64,000 nt of DNA from Lientehia hominis (GCF_021044755.1 NZ_JAJNOR010000009.1:45028-109027), one strand, 5' to 3'. Positions 35,201 to 43,781 are shown, counted from the stretch's first letter. Numbers and translations are program-made. The notes: generated by a model not told the origin, from the sequence alone.

Positions 35201-35641
35201 TCAGCGGATGCGGAACAACGGCTGCCCATATTCCACCACCTGCTCATTTTCGATCAGCACCGCTTCCACGACTCCGTCATATTCGCATTCAATCTCATTC
35301 ATAAGCTTCATGGCCTCTATGATACCCAATACCTGGCCTTTTTTCACCGTATCCCCTGCTTTTACGAAAGGCTCCGCATCCTCAGACGGCGCGGCATAAA
35401 AAATACCGACCAACGGGGATTTCACAATCTGATCGGACTGAAACCCTTCATCCGGCCGCGGTCTCTCCTGAATGAGAGCTCCGGAAGCCTGACTGTCGGA
35501 AAAGACTTGCGTCTTCCTGTCCTCCGTGCAGTTTCTTCCGGCAGTAAGTGAAATCTTTGTTCCGCCTTCCTCCAGATTAAAGCTGGTCAGGCTGGACGCC
35601 GACACCGTTTCTATTAATTTTATTATCTGTCCGAATTCCAT
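35201..35641 (-). CDS. accB: Acetyl-CoA carboxylase biotin carboxyl carrier protein
   Basis: 146-residue BCCP. An N-terminal helical region (MEFGQIIKLIETVSASSLTS) and a variable linker precede the biotinyl domain: VKSPLVGIFYAAPSEDAEPF, then the biotin attachment motif EAMKLMNE with Lys112, preceded by the family thumb region. ATG at 35641 follows AGGAGG. A biotin ligase gene is not in the window. It lies between fabF and fabZ. Confidence 0.96.
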   Translation of the reverse strand: MEFGQIIKLIETVSASSLTSFNLEEGGTKISLTAGRNCTEDRKTQVFSDSQASGALIQERPRPDEGFQSDQIVKSPLVGIFYAAPSEDAEPFVKAGDTVKKGQVLGIIEAMKLMNEIECEYDGVVEAVLIENEQVVEYGQPLFRIR

Positions 35642-35670
35642 ACTATTTCCTCCTGTCCCGGCACTCATTT

Positions 35671-36909
35671 TTAGTCCCTGTATTTTTTTACCAGGACGGT
35701 GGCATTGTGACCGCCAAAACCCAGAGAATTACTCATGGCATATTCCACGTCCATATGAATCCCGTTTCCGATGGTATAGTCCAGATCGCAGTCCTCATCC
35801 GGTACTTTAAACCCTACCGTGGGATGGATATATCTCTCCTCGATGGACTTCACACATGTGATAAATTCTACGCCTCCAGCTGCTCCCAGGAGATGGCCTG
35901 TCATGGATTTGGTGGAGTTTATCTTCACTGCAGCCGCCGCCTTTCCCATGGCCAGCTTTATGGCCCTTGTCTCAAACAGGTCATTATGGTGGGTTCCGGT
36001 GCCGTGGGCATTGATATAGCTTATCTGGTCAGGAGAGACCCCTCCGTCTTTCATCGCTTCCTCCATTGCCCTGGCCGCGCCGGCACCGTCTTCCGCCGGG
36101 GAGGTGATATGATAGGCGTCGCAGGTGGATCCATATCCTGCCACTTCGGCATAGATATGAGCATTTCTGGAAAGGGCGTGACCAAGCTCTTCCAGAATCA
36201 CCACTCCGGCCCCTTCTCCCATGACAAAGCCTCCCCGCTCTTTATCAAAGGGAATAGAAGCTCTGTAAGGGTCCTCTGCGGTACTGAGGGCCGTGAGGGC
36301 CGCAAAGCCGGCGATTCCCAGAGGCGTGATGGAGCTCTCGCTCCCTCCCGCAGCCATTATGTCCGCTTCCCCATACTGAATGGAACGGTAGGCTTCCCCA
36401 ATGGAATGAGTGCCAGTGGCGCAGGCCGTCACCACATTGATGTTCTTTCCTTTAAGGCCAAACTGGATTCCCACATTTCCGGCCGCCATATTGCATATCA
36501 TGAGCGGTACCATCAGCGGGCTGATCCTCCCAGGTCCTTTTTCAAGAAGCCTTGTGTGCTCCCGTTCCATGGCCTGAAGGCTGCCAATCCCTGAGCCGAT
36601 GCTGACACCCAGACGATATGGGTCTTCCTTATCCATATGGATTTCTGCATCCTTAAGAGCCTCTCCTGTGGCTGCCACCGCGTACTGGCTGAAAAGCTCC
36701 ATACGCTTCGCCGCCTTGAAGTCCATGTGCTCTTTCCCTACAAAGCCTTTGACTTCTGCCGCCAGCTTCACTTTATAGTCTGTGGTATCAAATCTGGTGA
36801 TCTCCCCGATTCCCACTTTATTTTCTTTGATGTTCTTCCAGAATTCCTCCGCGGTATTCCCGATGGGAGTGACGGCGCCCAGCCCGGTCACTACTACTCT
36901 CCTGCTCAT
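35671..36909 (-). CDS. fabF: 3-oxoacyl-ACP synthase II
   Basis: 412-residue thiolase-fold condensing enzyme. The N-terminus MSRRVVVTGLGAVTPIGNTA, active site cysteine in NVVTACATGTHSIGEA, and the histidines in NAHGTGTHHNDLFET and STKSMTGHLLGAAGG are all present (Cys-His-His triad). It elongates acyl-ACP with malonyl-ACP. It lies 32 bases after fabG and 29 before accB. Confidence 0.97.
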   Translation of the reverse strand: MSRRVVVTGLGAVTPIGNTAEEFWKNIKENKVGIGEITRFDTTDYKVKLAAEVKGFVGKEHMDFKAAKRMELFSQYAVAATGEALKDAEIHMDKEDPYRLGVSIGSGIGSLQAMEREHTRLLEKGPGRISPLMVPLMICNMAAGNVGIQFGLKGKNINVVTACATGTHSIGEAYRSIQYGEADIMAAGGSESSITPLGIAGFAALTALSTAEDPYRASIPFDKERGGFVMGEGAGVVILEELGHALSRNAHIYAEVAGYGSTCDAYHITSPAEDGAGAARAMEEAMKDGGVSPDQISYINAHGTGTHHNDLFETRAIKLAMGKAAAAVKINSTKSMTGHLLGAAGGVEFITCVKSIEERYIHPTVGFKVPDEDCDLDYTIGNGIHMDVEYAMSNSLGFGGHNATVLVKKYRD

Positions 36910-36941
36910 GGGTTCTCCTTTCCTGCCTGTGTTTCTCTGAT

Positions 36942-37682
36942 CTACATAGCCATGCCGCCGTCTACCCGGAGTACCTGGCCCGTGATATATCCCGCCCGGT
37001 CGGACGCCAAAAATGCTACAGCGTCTGCGATATCCGCAGGGGTTCCAAAATGACCCAGCGGAATCTGAGCCTCTGCCTTTTTTCTGACTTCTTCAGACAA
37101 CACTCTTGTCATCTCCGTGTCCACAAAACCGGGGGCCACCGCATTCACCGTAATCCCTCTAGTCGCCAGCTCTCTGGCCACAGCTTTGGTCAGACCAATG
37201 ACTCCCGCTTTGGACGCGCAGTAATTGGCCTGGCCCGGATTTCCCAAAACGCCGGAAACAGAAGAAATATTGATGATCCGCCCGTTTCTCTGTTTCAGCA
37301 TCTGCCGGGATACGTGGCGGATACAATTGAAGGTGCCTTTAAGATTTATATCCAGCACCGCGTCAAAATCCTCCTCGCTCATCTTCATGAGCAGGCCGTC
37401 TCTGGTGATACCGGCATTATTCACCAGAATATCGATTCTGCTGTACTTTTTTATCACTTCACCAAGGAATGCACCCGCGGCTTCAAAGTCAGCTACGTTA
37501 CAGCGCATCGCCTCGGCGCATCCTCCGGTCTCTCGGATCTCCCCTGCCGTTTCTTCCGCCTTCCCGGCAGAACCATTATAATTTATAATGACAGACGCAC
37601 CGGCTCCTGCGAGGGCCAGGGCGATTTCTCTCCCGATACCTCTGGATGCTCCGGTCACTACTGCAACTTTCCTTTCTGGCAT
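36942..37682 (-). CDS. fabG: 3-oxoacyl-ACP reductase
   Basis: 246-residue short-chain dehydrogenase. NADPH-binding TGASRGIGREIAL, NNAGITRDGLLMKM, catalytic Ser in INISSVSGVLGNPGQANY with Tyr-x-x-x-Lys as YCASKAG, and the C-terminal GYITGQVLRVDGGMAM. ATG at 37682 follows GGGAGG; the longer upstream frame would run into fabD. It starts one base after the fabD stop, so translation is probably coupled. Confidence 0.97.
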   Translation of the reverse strand: MPERKVAVVTGASRGIGREIALALAGAGASVIINYNGSAGKAEETAGEIRETGGCAEAMRCNVADFEAAGAFLGEVIKKYSRIDILVNNAGITRDGLLMKMSEEDFDAVLDINLKGTFNCIRHVSRQMLKQRNGRIINISSVSGVLGNPGQANYCASKAGVIGLTKAVARELATRGITVNAVAPGFVDTEMTRVLSEEVRKKAEAQIPLGHFGTPADIADAVAFLASDRAGYITGQVLRVDGGMAM

Positions 37683-37683
37683 T

Positions 37684-38613
37684 TCAATTCCTCCCAAGCA
37701 CTGCTTCCAACGTGTCAAGATCCTCCCAGATCTCCACATTATAGACCACCGCATCCCGGCTTATCTTTTTAATGAAAGAACTAAGTGTCTTTCCCGGCCC
37801 TATTTCCACAAATGTATCAACTCCAGACGAGAGCATAGTTTCTACACTCTGCTGCCATTTCACCGGTGAGAATACCTGCCTTTTCAGATAATCCTTTACG
37901 CTATCTGTTCCAGTCACATATTCTGCCGTTACATTGGATACGTAGGGAATCTCATGTTCCATAAGCTTCACCGGCGCCAGCGCTTCATAAAGCTTTTCAC
38001 CGGCTTCCCTGAGAAGTGACGAATGAAAAGGCCCGCTGACGTTCAGTTTTACCGTCCGTCTCGCACCGGCCTCCTGTAAAGCGGCGCACGCCCTATCCAC
38101 CGCTTCTGCCTTCCCGGAGATCACGGTCTGCCCGGGACAGTTATAATTGGCGATCTGCACCTCTTCCATATTCTCCAGAATATGTTCGATATCTTCCGCT
38201 TTCATGGACAGAACCGCCGCCATGGCTCCCTGCCCTGCGGGCACTGCCTCCTGCATGAGGATTCCCCTCCGGCGCACAGTCTTGATGGCATCCTCACCGC
38301 TCATGACACCCGCCGCCGCCATGGCACAATATTCTCCGAGACTTAAACCCGCCGTCACATCCGGCTCCCGCAAGCCGCGGTCCTTCATTGCCGCCAGCAT
38401 GGACAGGCTCGTCGTCACCATGGCCGCCTGTGTGTACTCTGTGATATCCAGTCTTTCATTCTGTTCAAAGCAAAGCGCCTTCATATCCAGGGAGAGGATG
38501 TCTCCTGCCCGTTCAAACACATTCGCCGCAGCCGGACTGTTCTCATAGAAATCCCTGCCCATTCCGGCTTTCTGGGCGCCCTGTCCGGGGAACACATATG
38601 CTATCCTACCCAT
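37684..38613 (-). CDS. fabD: Malonyl-CoA:ACP transacylase
   Basis: 309-residue acyltransferase. FPGQGAQKAGMGRDFYENSP at the N-terminus, nucleophile Ser in the GLSLGEYCAMAAAG motif, and the catalytic His in VSGPFHSSLL are visible. It transfers malonyl from CoA to acyl carrier protein. The start overlaps the end of fabK by 13 bases and the stop nearly touches fabG, so the three are translationally linked. Confidence 0.96.
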   Translation of the reverse strand: MGRIAYVFPGQGAQKAGMGRDFYENSPAAANVFERAGDILSLDMKALCFEQNERLDITEYTQAAMVTTSLSMLAAMKDRGLREPDVTAGLSLGEYCAMAAAGVMSGEDAIKTVRRRGILMQEAVPAGQGAMAAVLSMKAEDIEHILENMEEVQIANYNCPGQTVISGKAEAVDRACAALQEAGARRTVKLNVSGPFHSSLLREAGEKLYEALAPVKLMEHEIPYVSNVTAEYVTGTDSVKDYLKRQVFSPVKWQQSVETMLSSGVDTFVEIGPGKTLSSFIKKISRDAVVYNVEIWEDLDTLEAVLGRN

Positions 38614-39542
38614 GTATTACATCTCCTGAACAGAGCCTCTGTCTGTGTCATCAGCTCCTCTATAATTTCCCGGCACGACTGTTCTTTGTGAATCAGCCCC
38701 GCAATCTGGCCTGCCATTACGCTTCCTTCCGAAACATCCCCGTCCATGACGGCTTTTCTCAGCCCTCCCAGGGTCAAATATTCCAGCTCTTCAAAGGTCG
38801 CGCCGCTGTTCTCCAGCTTTATGTACTCTCTGGTCATTTTGTTGCGGATCGCACGGACCGGATGTCCTGTGCTTCTTCCTGTTACCACACTGTCGATATC
38901 TTTGGAAGAAAGAATCTTCTTTTTGTAATTGTCATGGACGATGGATTCGTGAGACACTACGAAGCGTGTGCCGATCTGCACCGCCTCCGCGCCCAGCATA
39001 AACATGGCCGCCATCCCTCTGCCGTCACCTGCGCCGCCGGCGCCAATGACAGGGACCGAAACCGCGTCCGCAATCTGAGGAACAAGCGCCATGGTCGTCA
39101 GCTCGCCGATATGGCCCCCGGATTCACATCCCTCTGCCACCACGGCATCGACGCCGCAGCGCTCCATCCTCTTTGCCAGCGCCACAGATGCCACAACGGG
39201 TATTACCTTCACTCCGGCTTCCTTCCACATCTCCAGGTATTTCTCAGGATTTCCGGCGCCGGTGGTGACCACCTTGACTCCCTCTTCCACGATTATCCGC
39301 GCCACGGCATCCGCGTGAGGACTGAGCAGCATGATATTTACGCCAAAGGGCTTTTTTGTCAGTTCCTTGGCTTTGCGGATCTCTCCCTGTACCCATTCCG
39401 CGGGGGCGCTGGCCGCACCGATCAGACCCAGGCCGCCTGCCTCCGATACGCCGGCCGCCAGATTATGTTCGGCCACCCAGGCCATACCGCCCTGGATGAC
39501 CGGATGTTCTATCCCTAAAAGCTCTGTAACTCTCGTCTTCAT
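38601..39542 (-). CDS. fabK: Enoyl-ACP reductase II
   Basis: 313-residue FMN-dependent enoyl reductase, the type that replaces FabI in many Clostridia and streptococci. MKTRVTELLGIEHPVIQGGM at the N-terminus, GGLGLIGAASAPAEWV, PFGVNIMLLSP, the EGCESGGHIG motif and GAEAVQIGTRFVVSHES are typical of FabK. ATG at 39542 has GGAAGGG nine bases upstream; an ATG two codons earlier is too close to it. It makes the organism likely insensitive to triclosan-type FabI inhibition, an inference from the enzyme family and only if no fabI exists elsewhere. Confidence 0.95.
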   Translation of the reverse strand: MKTRVTELLGIEHPVIQGGMAWVAEHNLAAGVSEAGGLGLIGAASAPAEWVQGEIRKAKELTKKPFGVNIMLLSPHADAVARIIVEEGVKVVTTGAGNPEKYLEMWKEAGVKVIPVVASVALAKRMERCGVDAVVAEGCESGGHIGELTTMALVPQIADAVSVPVIGAGGAGDGRGMAAMFMLGAEAVQIGTRFVVSHESIVHDNYKKKILSSKDIDSVVTGRSTGHPVRAIRNKMTREYIKLENSGATFEELEYLTLGGLRKAVMDGDVSEGSVMAGQIAGLIHKEQSCREIIEELMTQTEALFRRCNTWVG

Positions 39543-39593
39543 GACCATCTGTCCCTTCCCTGTTTTCTTTCCTGTTCAAAGCTTTTGCAGGCT

Positions 39594-39827
39594 TTATGCA
39601 TCCACGCCTTTCGCTTTTAAATATTCCATAACCGCACCCACAGTAGTAAGGCTTTCCAGGTCCTCTGAAGGAATCTCCACGCCGTATTCCTCTTCCAAGG
39701 ACATGACCAGTTCAAACAAATCCAGGGAATCTGCCCCCAGATCATCCTTAAAGGACGTAGCTTCTGTGATATCCTCTGCTTCTGCGTTCAGCTGCTGTGC
39801 GATAATTTCTTTCATTTTTTCTAACAT
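39594..39827 (-). CDS. acpP: Acyl carrier protein
   Basis: 77-residue acidic helical carrier. The phosphopantetheine attachment serine lies in DDLGADSLDLFELVMSLEEE. ATG at 39827 (MLEKMKEIIAQQLN) has AAGGAG nine bases upstream; two other in-frame ATGs lie just before it. It follows fabH by 83 bases and precedes fabK by 51, in the promoter-proximal part of the operon as is typical. Confidence 0.96.
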   Translation of the reverse strand: MLEKMKEIIAQQLNAEAEDITEATSFKDDLGADSLDLFELVMSLEEEYGVEIPSEDLESLTTVGAVMEYLKAKGVDA

Positions 39828-39910
39828 GATCATGTTCTCCTTCATATCTGACATTTTTATTTAATTTATATACAAGCCAAAAGCGGTACAGCCGCCCGCG
39901 CTTATACTCT

Positions 39911-40891
39911 TTACCAGACGACCAGTGTCGCCCCCCATGTAAGTCCTGCCCCAAATCCTGATATTACCAGCTTATCCCCCGGCTTCAGGAGCCCTTTTCT
40001 GTTTATCTCATCCAGCAGCACCGGTATACTGGCTCCTGATGTATTCCCATATTGAGCCAGGTTCATGGGAAATTTAGCGGTATCCTGCTTCATTCTCTTT
40101 GCCACAGATGCAATGATCCTTTCGTTTGCCTGATGAAGAATAAAATATTTTACGTCATTTGGGGACAATTCCGCTTTTTTCAGCACCTCTTCTATGGACC
40201 GGGGCACCGTCTTAACAGCAAAGCGAAAGACCTCCTGTCCATTCATAGTCATAAACCCAGAAGTCTTTTTTTCTTCCATGAAGGGACTGCAAAGCTCTGT
40301 GGAACGGCAGGTAAGACATCCCCCCCGGCTTCCGTCGGATCCCATGGTAAAATCTCCGATTCCCCGGTTCCATGAAGCCTGCTCATCTTCGGTACTGGAA
40401 AGTACCGCAGCCCCCGCTCCGTCTCCAAACAGAATACATGTGCTTCTGTCACTCCAATCTACTGTTTTAGAAAGAGTATCTGCACCTACGACCAGAGCAG
40501 TCTTGTATGCACCGGACTCCAGATAGACCTTTGCGGTATTCAGAGAAAATAGAAATCCGGAACAAGCGGCGCTCAGGTCAAAACAGACGGCTTTTTCCGC
40601 TCCCAGGTCAGCCTGCACCTCACAGGCTGTATTGGGAAACAGGCAGTCGCCGGTGGAGGTCGCCACAACGATCAATTCCAGCTCCTCCGGCGGCAGCCCG
40701 GCATTTTCCATGGCTTTTTTCGCCGCCCGGACTGCCATATCTGTCGTTCCCGTTTCTGTTATCCTGCGTGAACGGATACCCGTCCGCTCTACAATCCAGG
40801 CGTCACTGGTCTCCACCATCTCTGCCAAATCATCATTTGTTATAATCCTGTCCGGAACGTAGCTTCCGGTGCCGATAATTCTAGCCGCCAT
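39911..40891 (-). CDS. fabH: 3-oxoacyl-ACP synthase III
   Basis: 326-residue initiating condensing enzyme. Catalytic Cys110 in DLSAACSGFLF, His in FILHQANERI and Asn in QYGNTSGASIPV complete the Cys-His-Asn triad. Joins acetyl or branched starter CoA to malonyl-ACP. First gene of the fatty acid operon; ATG at 40891 is preceded by AAGGA. Upstream lie a near-consensus promoter and a FabT-type box, so the operon is probably repressed when exogenous or long-chain acyl-ACP is available. Confidence 0.97.
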   Translation of the reverse strand: MAARIIGTGSYVPDRIITNDDLAEMVETSDAWIVERTGIRSRRITETGTTDMAVRAAKKAMENAGLPPEELELIVVATSTGDCLFPNTACEVQADLGAEKAVCFDLSAACSGFLFSLNTAKVYLESGAYKTALVVGADTLSKTVDWSDRSTCILFGDGAGAAVLSSTEDEQASWNRGIGDFTMGSDGSRGGCLTCRSTELCSPFMEEKKTSGFMTMNGQEVFRFAVKTVPRSIEEVLKKAELSPNDVKYFILHQANERIIASVAKRMKQDTAKFPMNLAQYGNTSGASIPVLLDEINRKGLLKPGDKLVISGFGAGLTWGATLVVW

Positions 40892-40912
40892 AATATTTTT
40901 ATATCCTTATTA

Positions 40913-40925
40913 TTTGAATATCAAA
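40913..40925. promoter_or_regulatory. FabT-type operator in front of the fatty acid operon
   Basis: TTTGA and TCAAA flank three bases (ATA), a perfect dyad of the form known for FabT binding sites in streptococci and lactococci. It lies at about +10 to +22 relative to the predicted start, where a bound repressor would block transcription. Confidence 0.75.
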
Positions 40926-40940
40926 CTATTTTACTACAAA

Positions 40941-40969
40941 AGTATATGGGATGGTTTGAGATTTGTCAA
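40941..40969 (-). promoter_or_regulatory. Sigma-A promoter of the fatty acid operon
   Basis: On the minus strand TTGACA (40964-40969) and TATACT (40941-40946) are separated by 17 bases. The predicted start is near 40934, giving a leader of about 43 bases that includes the FabT-type box. Confidence 0.85.
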
Positions 40970-40984
40970 GCAGATTTTAATTTT

Positions 40985-41839
40985 CTATAATCCAAATTCC
41001 TTTTTAAGCGCATCGGTCATGACATCCAACGGTGCCTCTGTTCCTGTCCAAAGAGTAAAATTGAGGGCTCCCTGATTTACCAGCATCCCCAATCCGTTGA
41101 CCGTATGAGACCCTCTTTTCGCCGCCTCCTGTAAAAACAGCGTATTCGGGTCATTAAATACCACGTCGCTGACCACCATGGACGGCGTTATGGTATTATA
41201 ATCCACATCCGGTTTTTTGTCCACGTCAGGATAAAGGCCGATACTGGTAGCGTTGATCAGGATATCCGTATTCGGTTCCACCCTATAGGAAGCGTCCCAG
41301 GACACGTATTGAGAATCCGCAGAAGTTTTTTCCGCAATCAGATGCGCCAGGTCCTGTCCTCTTTCCCGGCTGCGGTTCACCACGGTAATCTTCTTTGCTC
41401 CTGCAAGCGCACACTCCACACCAATCGCTTTTGCTGCACCTCCCGCCCCCAAAATGACCACATTCTTTCCGTCCACTGATACGTCCTCATTTTTCAGAGA
41501 GATCAGAAAACCTTTTCCATCTGTGTTCTCTCCCCACAACTTCCCGTCCTTATTCACCACCATATTCACGGCTCCGATGATACGGGCAGCTTCGGAAAGT
41601 TCATCCAGGTATTCCAGCACCCTCACCTTGTGGGGAATCGTCAGGTTGATCCCTTTCATCTGAAAAGCCTTTACCCCGTTCATGGCCGCTTCAAGGTCCT
41701 CTTTATCCACCTTCACCGTCAGATATCGAAAATTAAGGCCCTTCGCCGCAAAGGCTGCCTCCTCCATCACCCCCGTCGGATTCTCATCAATGGGATTTCC
41801 AAATGCTCCAACCAATTCCGCACGATAATTTTTACTCAT
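40985..41839 (-). CDS. aroE: Shikimate dehydrogenase family protein with atypical substrate motif
   Basis: 284-residue NADP-dependent oxidoreductase. Catalytic Lys in GINLTIPHK, the substrate residues in IGAVNMVV and GENTDGKGF, and the nucleotide-binding GAGGAAKAIGVECALAGAKK with NRSRERG match AroE. The N-terminal motif that in AroE reads GxPIxHSxSPxxHN is here GNPIDENPTGVMEEAAF: both serines that hold shikimate are missing, one replaced by Thr. This marks a divergent subgroup that may use quinate or another substrate, so the symbol is tentative. ATG at 41839 follows AGGAGG. No other aromatic pathway gene is nearby. It is divergent from the HAD gene. Confidence 0.82.
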   Translation of the reverse strand: MSKNYRAELVGAFGNPIDENPTGVMEEAAFAAKGLNFRYLTVKVDKEDLEAAMNGVKAFQMKGINLTIPHKVRVLEYLDELSEAARIIGAVNMVVNKDGKLWGENTDGKGFLISLKNEDVSVDGKNVVILGAGGAAKAIGVECALAGAKKITVVNRSRERGQDLAHLIAEKTSADSQYVSWDASYRVEPNTDILINATSIGLYPDVDKKPDVDYNTITPSMVVSDVVFNDPNTLFLQEAAKRGSHTVNGLGMLVNQGALNFTLWTGTEAPLDVMTDALKKEFGL

Positions 41840-41863
41840 ATTGATTACCTCCTGTCTTTCTTC

Positions 41864-41892
41864 ATTATAGCACGGGGCTGCGCTGCTATCCA
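41864..41892 (-). promoter_or_regulatory. Promoter of the shikimate dehydrogenase-like gene
   Basis: Extended -10 TGCTATAAT (TATAAT at 41864-41869 on the minus strand) with TGGATA (41887-41892) 17 bases upstream. Leader about 17 bases, including AGGAGG. Confidence 0.5.
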
Positions 41893-41921
41893 GCACGAAA
41901 CGCCTGCGCGCCTGAATCCCC

Positions 41922-41950
41922 TTGACTGACCATCGGCGGGAGCTTATAAT
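41922..41950 (+). promoter_or_regulatory. Promoter of the HAD phosphatase gene
   Basis: TTGACT (41922-41927) and TATAAT (41945-41950) separated by 17 bases, just upstream of a TAGGAGG ribosome binding site. Confidence 0.7.
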
Positions 41951-41979
41951 TTCATATATACCTTTAGGAGGACTTATCC

Positions 41980-42783
41980 ATGTGTACAATTCAGGCTGTC
42001 TTCTGTGATATTGACGGCACTCTGCTGAACAGCAGCCATCAGATCACGCCTGATACGAAAGAAAAGATCCGGACACTTCACGGAGGTGGTATTCCTTTTG
42101 TGCTGGTATCTGCCAGGATGCCCGCAGCCATTTATCCGATTCAGGAAGAACTGGGCATTCAAGCCCCCATCATAAGCTACGGCGGCGCTCTGATCTTAGA
42201 TAAAAACAGAAACGCACTAAACAGCATCGGTCTTTCTTTGTCTCTGGCGGCAGAAATTGAAAAACATGTCCCTCCAGACACGGATACCTATTGTTTCTGC
42301 GCCTATTCCTATGACAAGTGGATCACCAGAGACAGCCTTCATCCCATTATACGCCGGGAAGAAGAAGTCACCCAGGTCATATCCATGACCGGCACTATGG
42401 AGACTCTCCTCAATCCGGAGGACCCAGTCCATAAACTCATGTGCTTTGGACCTTCCTGTCTCCTCGACCAGATCGCCGGGCAGCTGAAAACAGAATTTCC
42501 CCAGTGCACCATTTACAAATCTTTTCATACTCTTTTGGAGATCATGGATGGACAAGCTTCCAAATCGAGAGCAGTCCACACCCTTTGTAAAAAGCTGGGG
42601 ATATCTCCGCAAAACGCGGCCGCATTTGGGGATAACTATAATGATGCCGATATGCTTCAGGCCGTGGGATGTGGAATCGCCATGGGCAATGCCCCAGAGG
42701 AAGTGAAACAGATGGCATCGGGTGTGACCGGCGATCACGACCATGAAGGGCTGCTGCAGGCTCTTGATCGTTTGTTTCCATAA
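41980..42783 (+). CDS. Cof-type HAD family phosphatase
   Basis: 267-residue HAD superfamily hydrolase of class IIB with a cap domain. Motif I FCDIDGTLLNS holds the nucleophile and general acid aspartates; motif II is VLVSAR; motif III Lys lies in ASKSRAV; motif IV is GDNYNDADML. Such enzymes dephosphorylate sugar phosphates, flavin nucleotides and similar small molecules; specificity cannot be read from motifs. ATG at 41980 follows TAGGAGG. Single-gene unit, divergent from the shikimate dehydrogenase-like gene. Confidence 0.92.
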   Translation: MCTIQAVFCDIDGTLLNSSHQITPDTKEKIRTLHGGGIPFVLVSARMPAAIYPIQEELGIQAPIISYGGALILDKNRNALNSIGLSLSLAAEIEKHVPPDTDTYCFCAYSYDKWITRDSLHPIIRREEEVTQVISMTGTMETLLNPEDPVHKLMCFGPSCLLDQIAGQLKTEFPQCTIYKSFHTLLEIMDGQASKSRAVHTLCKKLGISPQNAAAFGDNYNDADMLQAVGCGIAMGNAPEEVKQMASGVTGDHDHEGLLQALDRLFP

Positions 42784-42822
42784 ATAAAACAAGAATTGAG
42801 AATCTTTTTATTTTGGAAACGG

Positions 42823-42851
42823 TTACATGTTTAAAGGGAATATGATAGAAT
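42823..42851 (+). promoter_or_regulatory. Promoter of the IclR-type regulator gene
   Basis: TTACAT (42823-42828) and TAGAAT (42846-42851) are 17 bases apart. GGAAAC at 42815-42820, just upstream, equals the half site of the palindrome found after the gene at 43664-43681, which suggests autoregulation. Confidence 0.45.
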
Positions 42852-42891
42852 TGTATATATAATTGAAACGACCGACAGGAGGAAAAAGTAA

Positions 42892-43662
42892 TTGTCCGAT
42901 GAAATAGTGATTGTGCCGGCGGTGATGCGGGCTTTAAATGTTATAGAAGCATTATTTTCCGGTACGGCGCCGAAGTCTCTCAGCGATCTTTCCAAGGAAC
43001 TAGATATCCCTACGGCTTCCTTGTTCCGCATCATGAAAAACCTGGCCAAGCGGGAATATGTGACGGTATTGGAGGGTAACCCTGTCCGTTATACCATAGG
43101 GCACAAGCCCTTCCAGCTGGTGACCGAATACCGGAGCCGCCTCGACCAGAAGGATGTCATCAAACCGGTGATGCAGGAGCTCACTTCCAAGACTAGCCAA
43201 ACTGCCCAATACGCCGTATTTCAAAACGGGCAGTTTATTTATATAGAACAAGTACTTTCTACGGCAGAACTGAATATCATCGCTCAGCTCTATATGCCCC
43301 TTGAAGTCAATACCAGCGCCGGTGCAAAGGTCATTTTGGCCAACCAGCCGGAAGAGCTGATCGATCAATATCTGTTGGGAATCCTGCTTCACAAAAGAAC
43401 TGTTCATACCATTGACGAAAGAGAAGCCTTTAAAAGGGAACTGGAATTAACAAAAAAACGCGGTTTCGGAATGGACAATGAAGAGTTTACCATTGGGATC
43501 GGATGTATGGCAGTACCGGTTTTCGACGGTGACGGCCGATGCACCGCGGCCATTGGCGTAACAGGATACATCGAAGAGTATCGCAACAAAGAAAATTTTG
43601 AATACATAAAAAAATGCCTGCAGGAAGCCGCAGGCAAAATAAAAGGAAAGCTGTCCATATAA
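42892..43662 (+). CDS. IclR family transcriptional regulator
   Basis: 256-residue regulator. The N-terminal winged helix contains ALNVIEALFSGTAPKSLSDL and SKELDIPTASLFRIMKNLAK; the C-terminal effector-binding domain has QTAQYAVFQNGQFIYIEQV and GIGCMAVPVFDGDGRCTAAI with GVTGY, the typical IclR end. The start codon is TTG at 42892 behind AGGAGG. IclR proteins regulate carbon or aromatic acid metabolism; no catabolic gene is adjacent, so the target is unknown, though a GGAAAC-N6-GTTTCC palindrome lies at its 3' end. Confidence 0.92.
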   Translation: MSDEIVIVPAVMRALNVIEALFSGTAPKSLSDLSKELDIPTASLFRIMKNLAKREYVTVLEGNPVRYTIGHKPFQLVTEYRSRLDQKDVIKPVMQELTSKTSQTAQYAVFQNGQFIYIEQVLSTAELNIIAQLYMPLEVNTSAGAKVILANQPEELIDQYLLGILLHKRTVHTIDEREAFKRELELTKKRGFGMDNEEFTIGIGCMAVPVFDGDGRCTAAIGVTGYIEEYRNKENFEYIKKCLQEAAGKIKGKLSI

Positions 43663-43663
43663 A

Positions 43664-43681
43664 GGAAACAGAAATGTTTCC
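43664..43681. promoter_or_regulatory. Perfect palindrome of IclR operator type
   Basis: GGAAAC and GTTTCC flank six bases, directly after the stop codon of the IclR gene. IclR-family operators often have this form. No T-run follows on either strand, so it is not a simple terminator. Confidence 0.45.
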
Positions 43682-43724
43682 AAAAAAGTATATTACATCA
43701 TTGCACACTGAGACTATCAAAAGC

Positions 43725-43750
43725 GGCCCGCATGCATAAAGCAGCGGGCC
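43725..43750. terminator. Hairpin between convergent iclR-like and ferredoxin genes
   Basis: GGCCCGC and GCGGGCC form a strong GC stem around a 12-base loop, with short T-containing flanks (GCTTGTTTC on plus, GCTTTTG on minus). Probably a weak bidirectional terminator. Confidence 0.55.
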
Positions 43751-43781
43751 ATGCTTGTTTCAATGATAGATATGTATAGGA

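Noticed and set aside
35707..36594. 295-codon open frame on the plus strand
   Set aside because: Antisense to fabF; rich in Ser, His and Arg as typical of shadow frames.
38598..39518. 306-codon open frame on the plus strand
   Set aside because: Shadow of fabK in a GC-biased region; the fabK frame has all family motifs.
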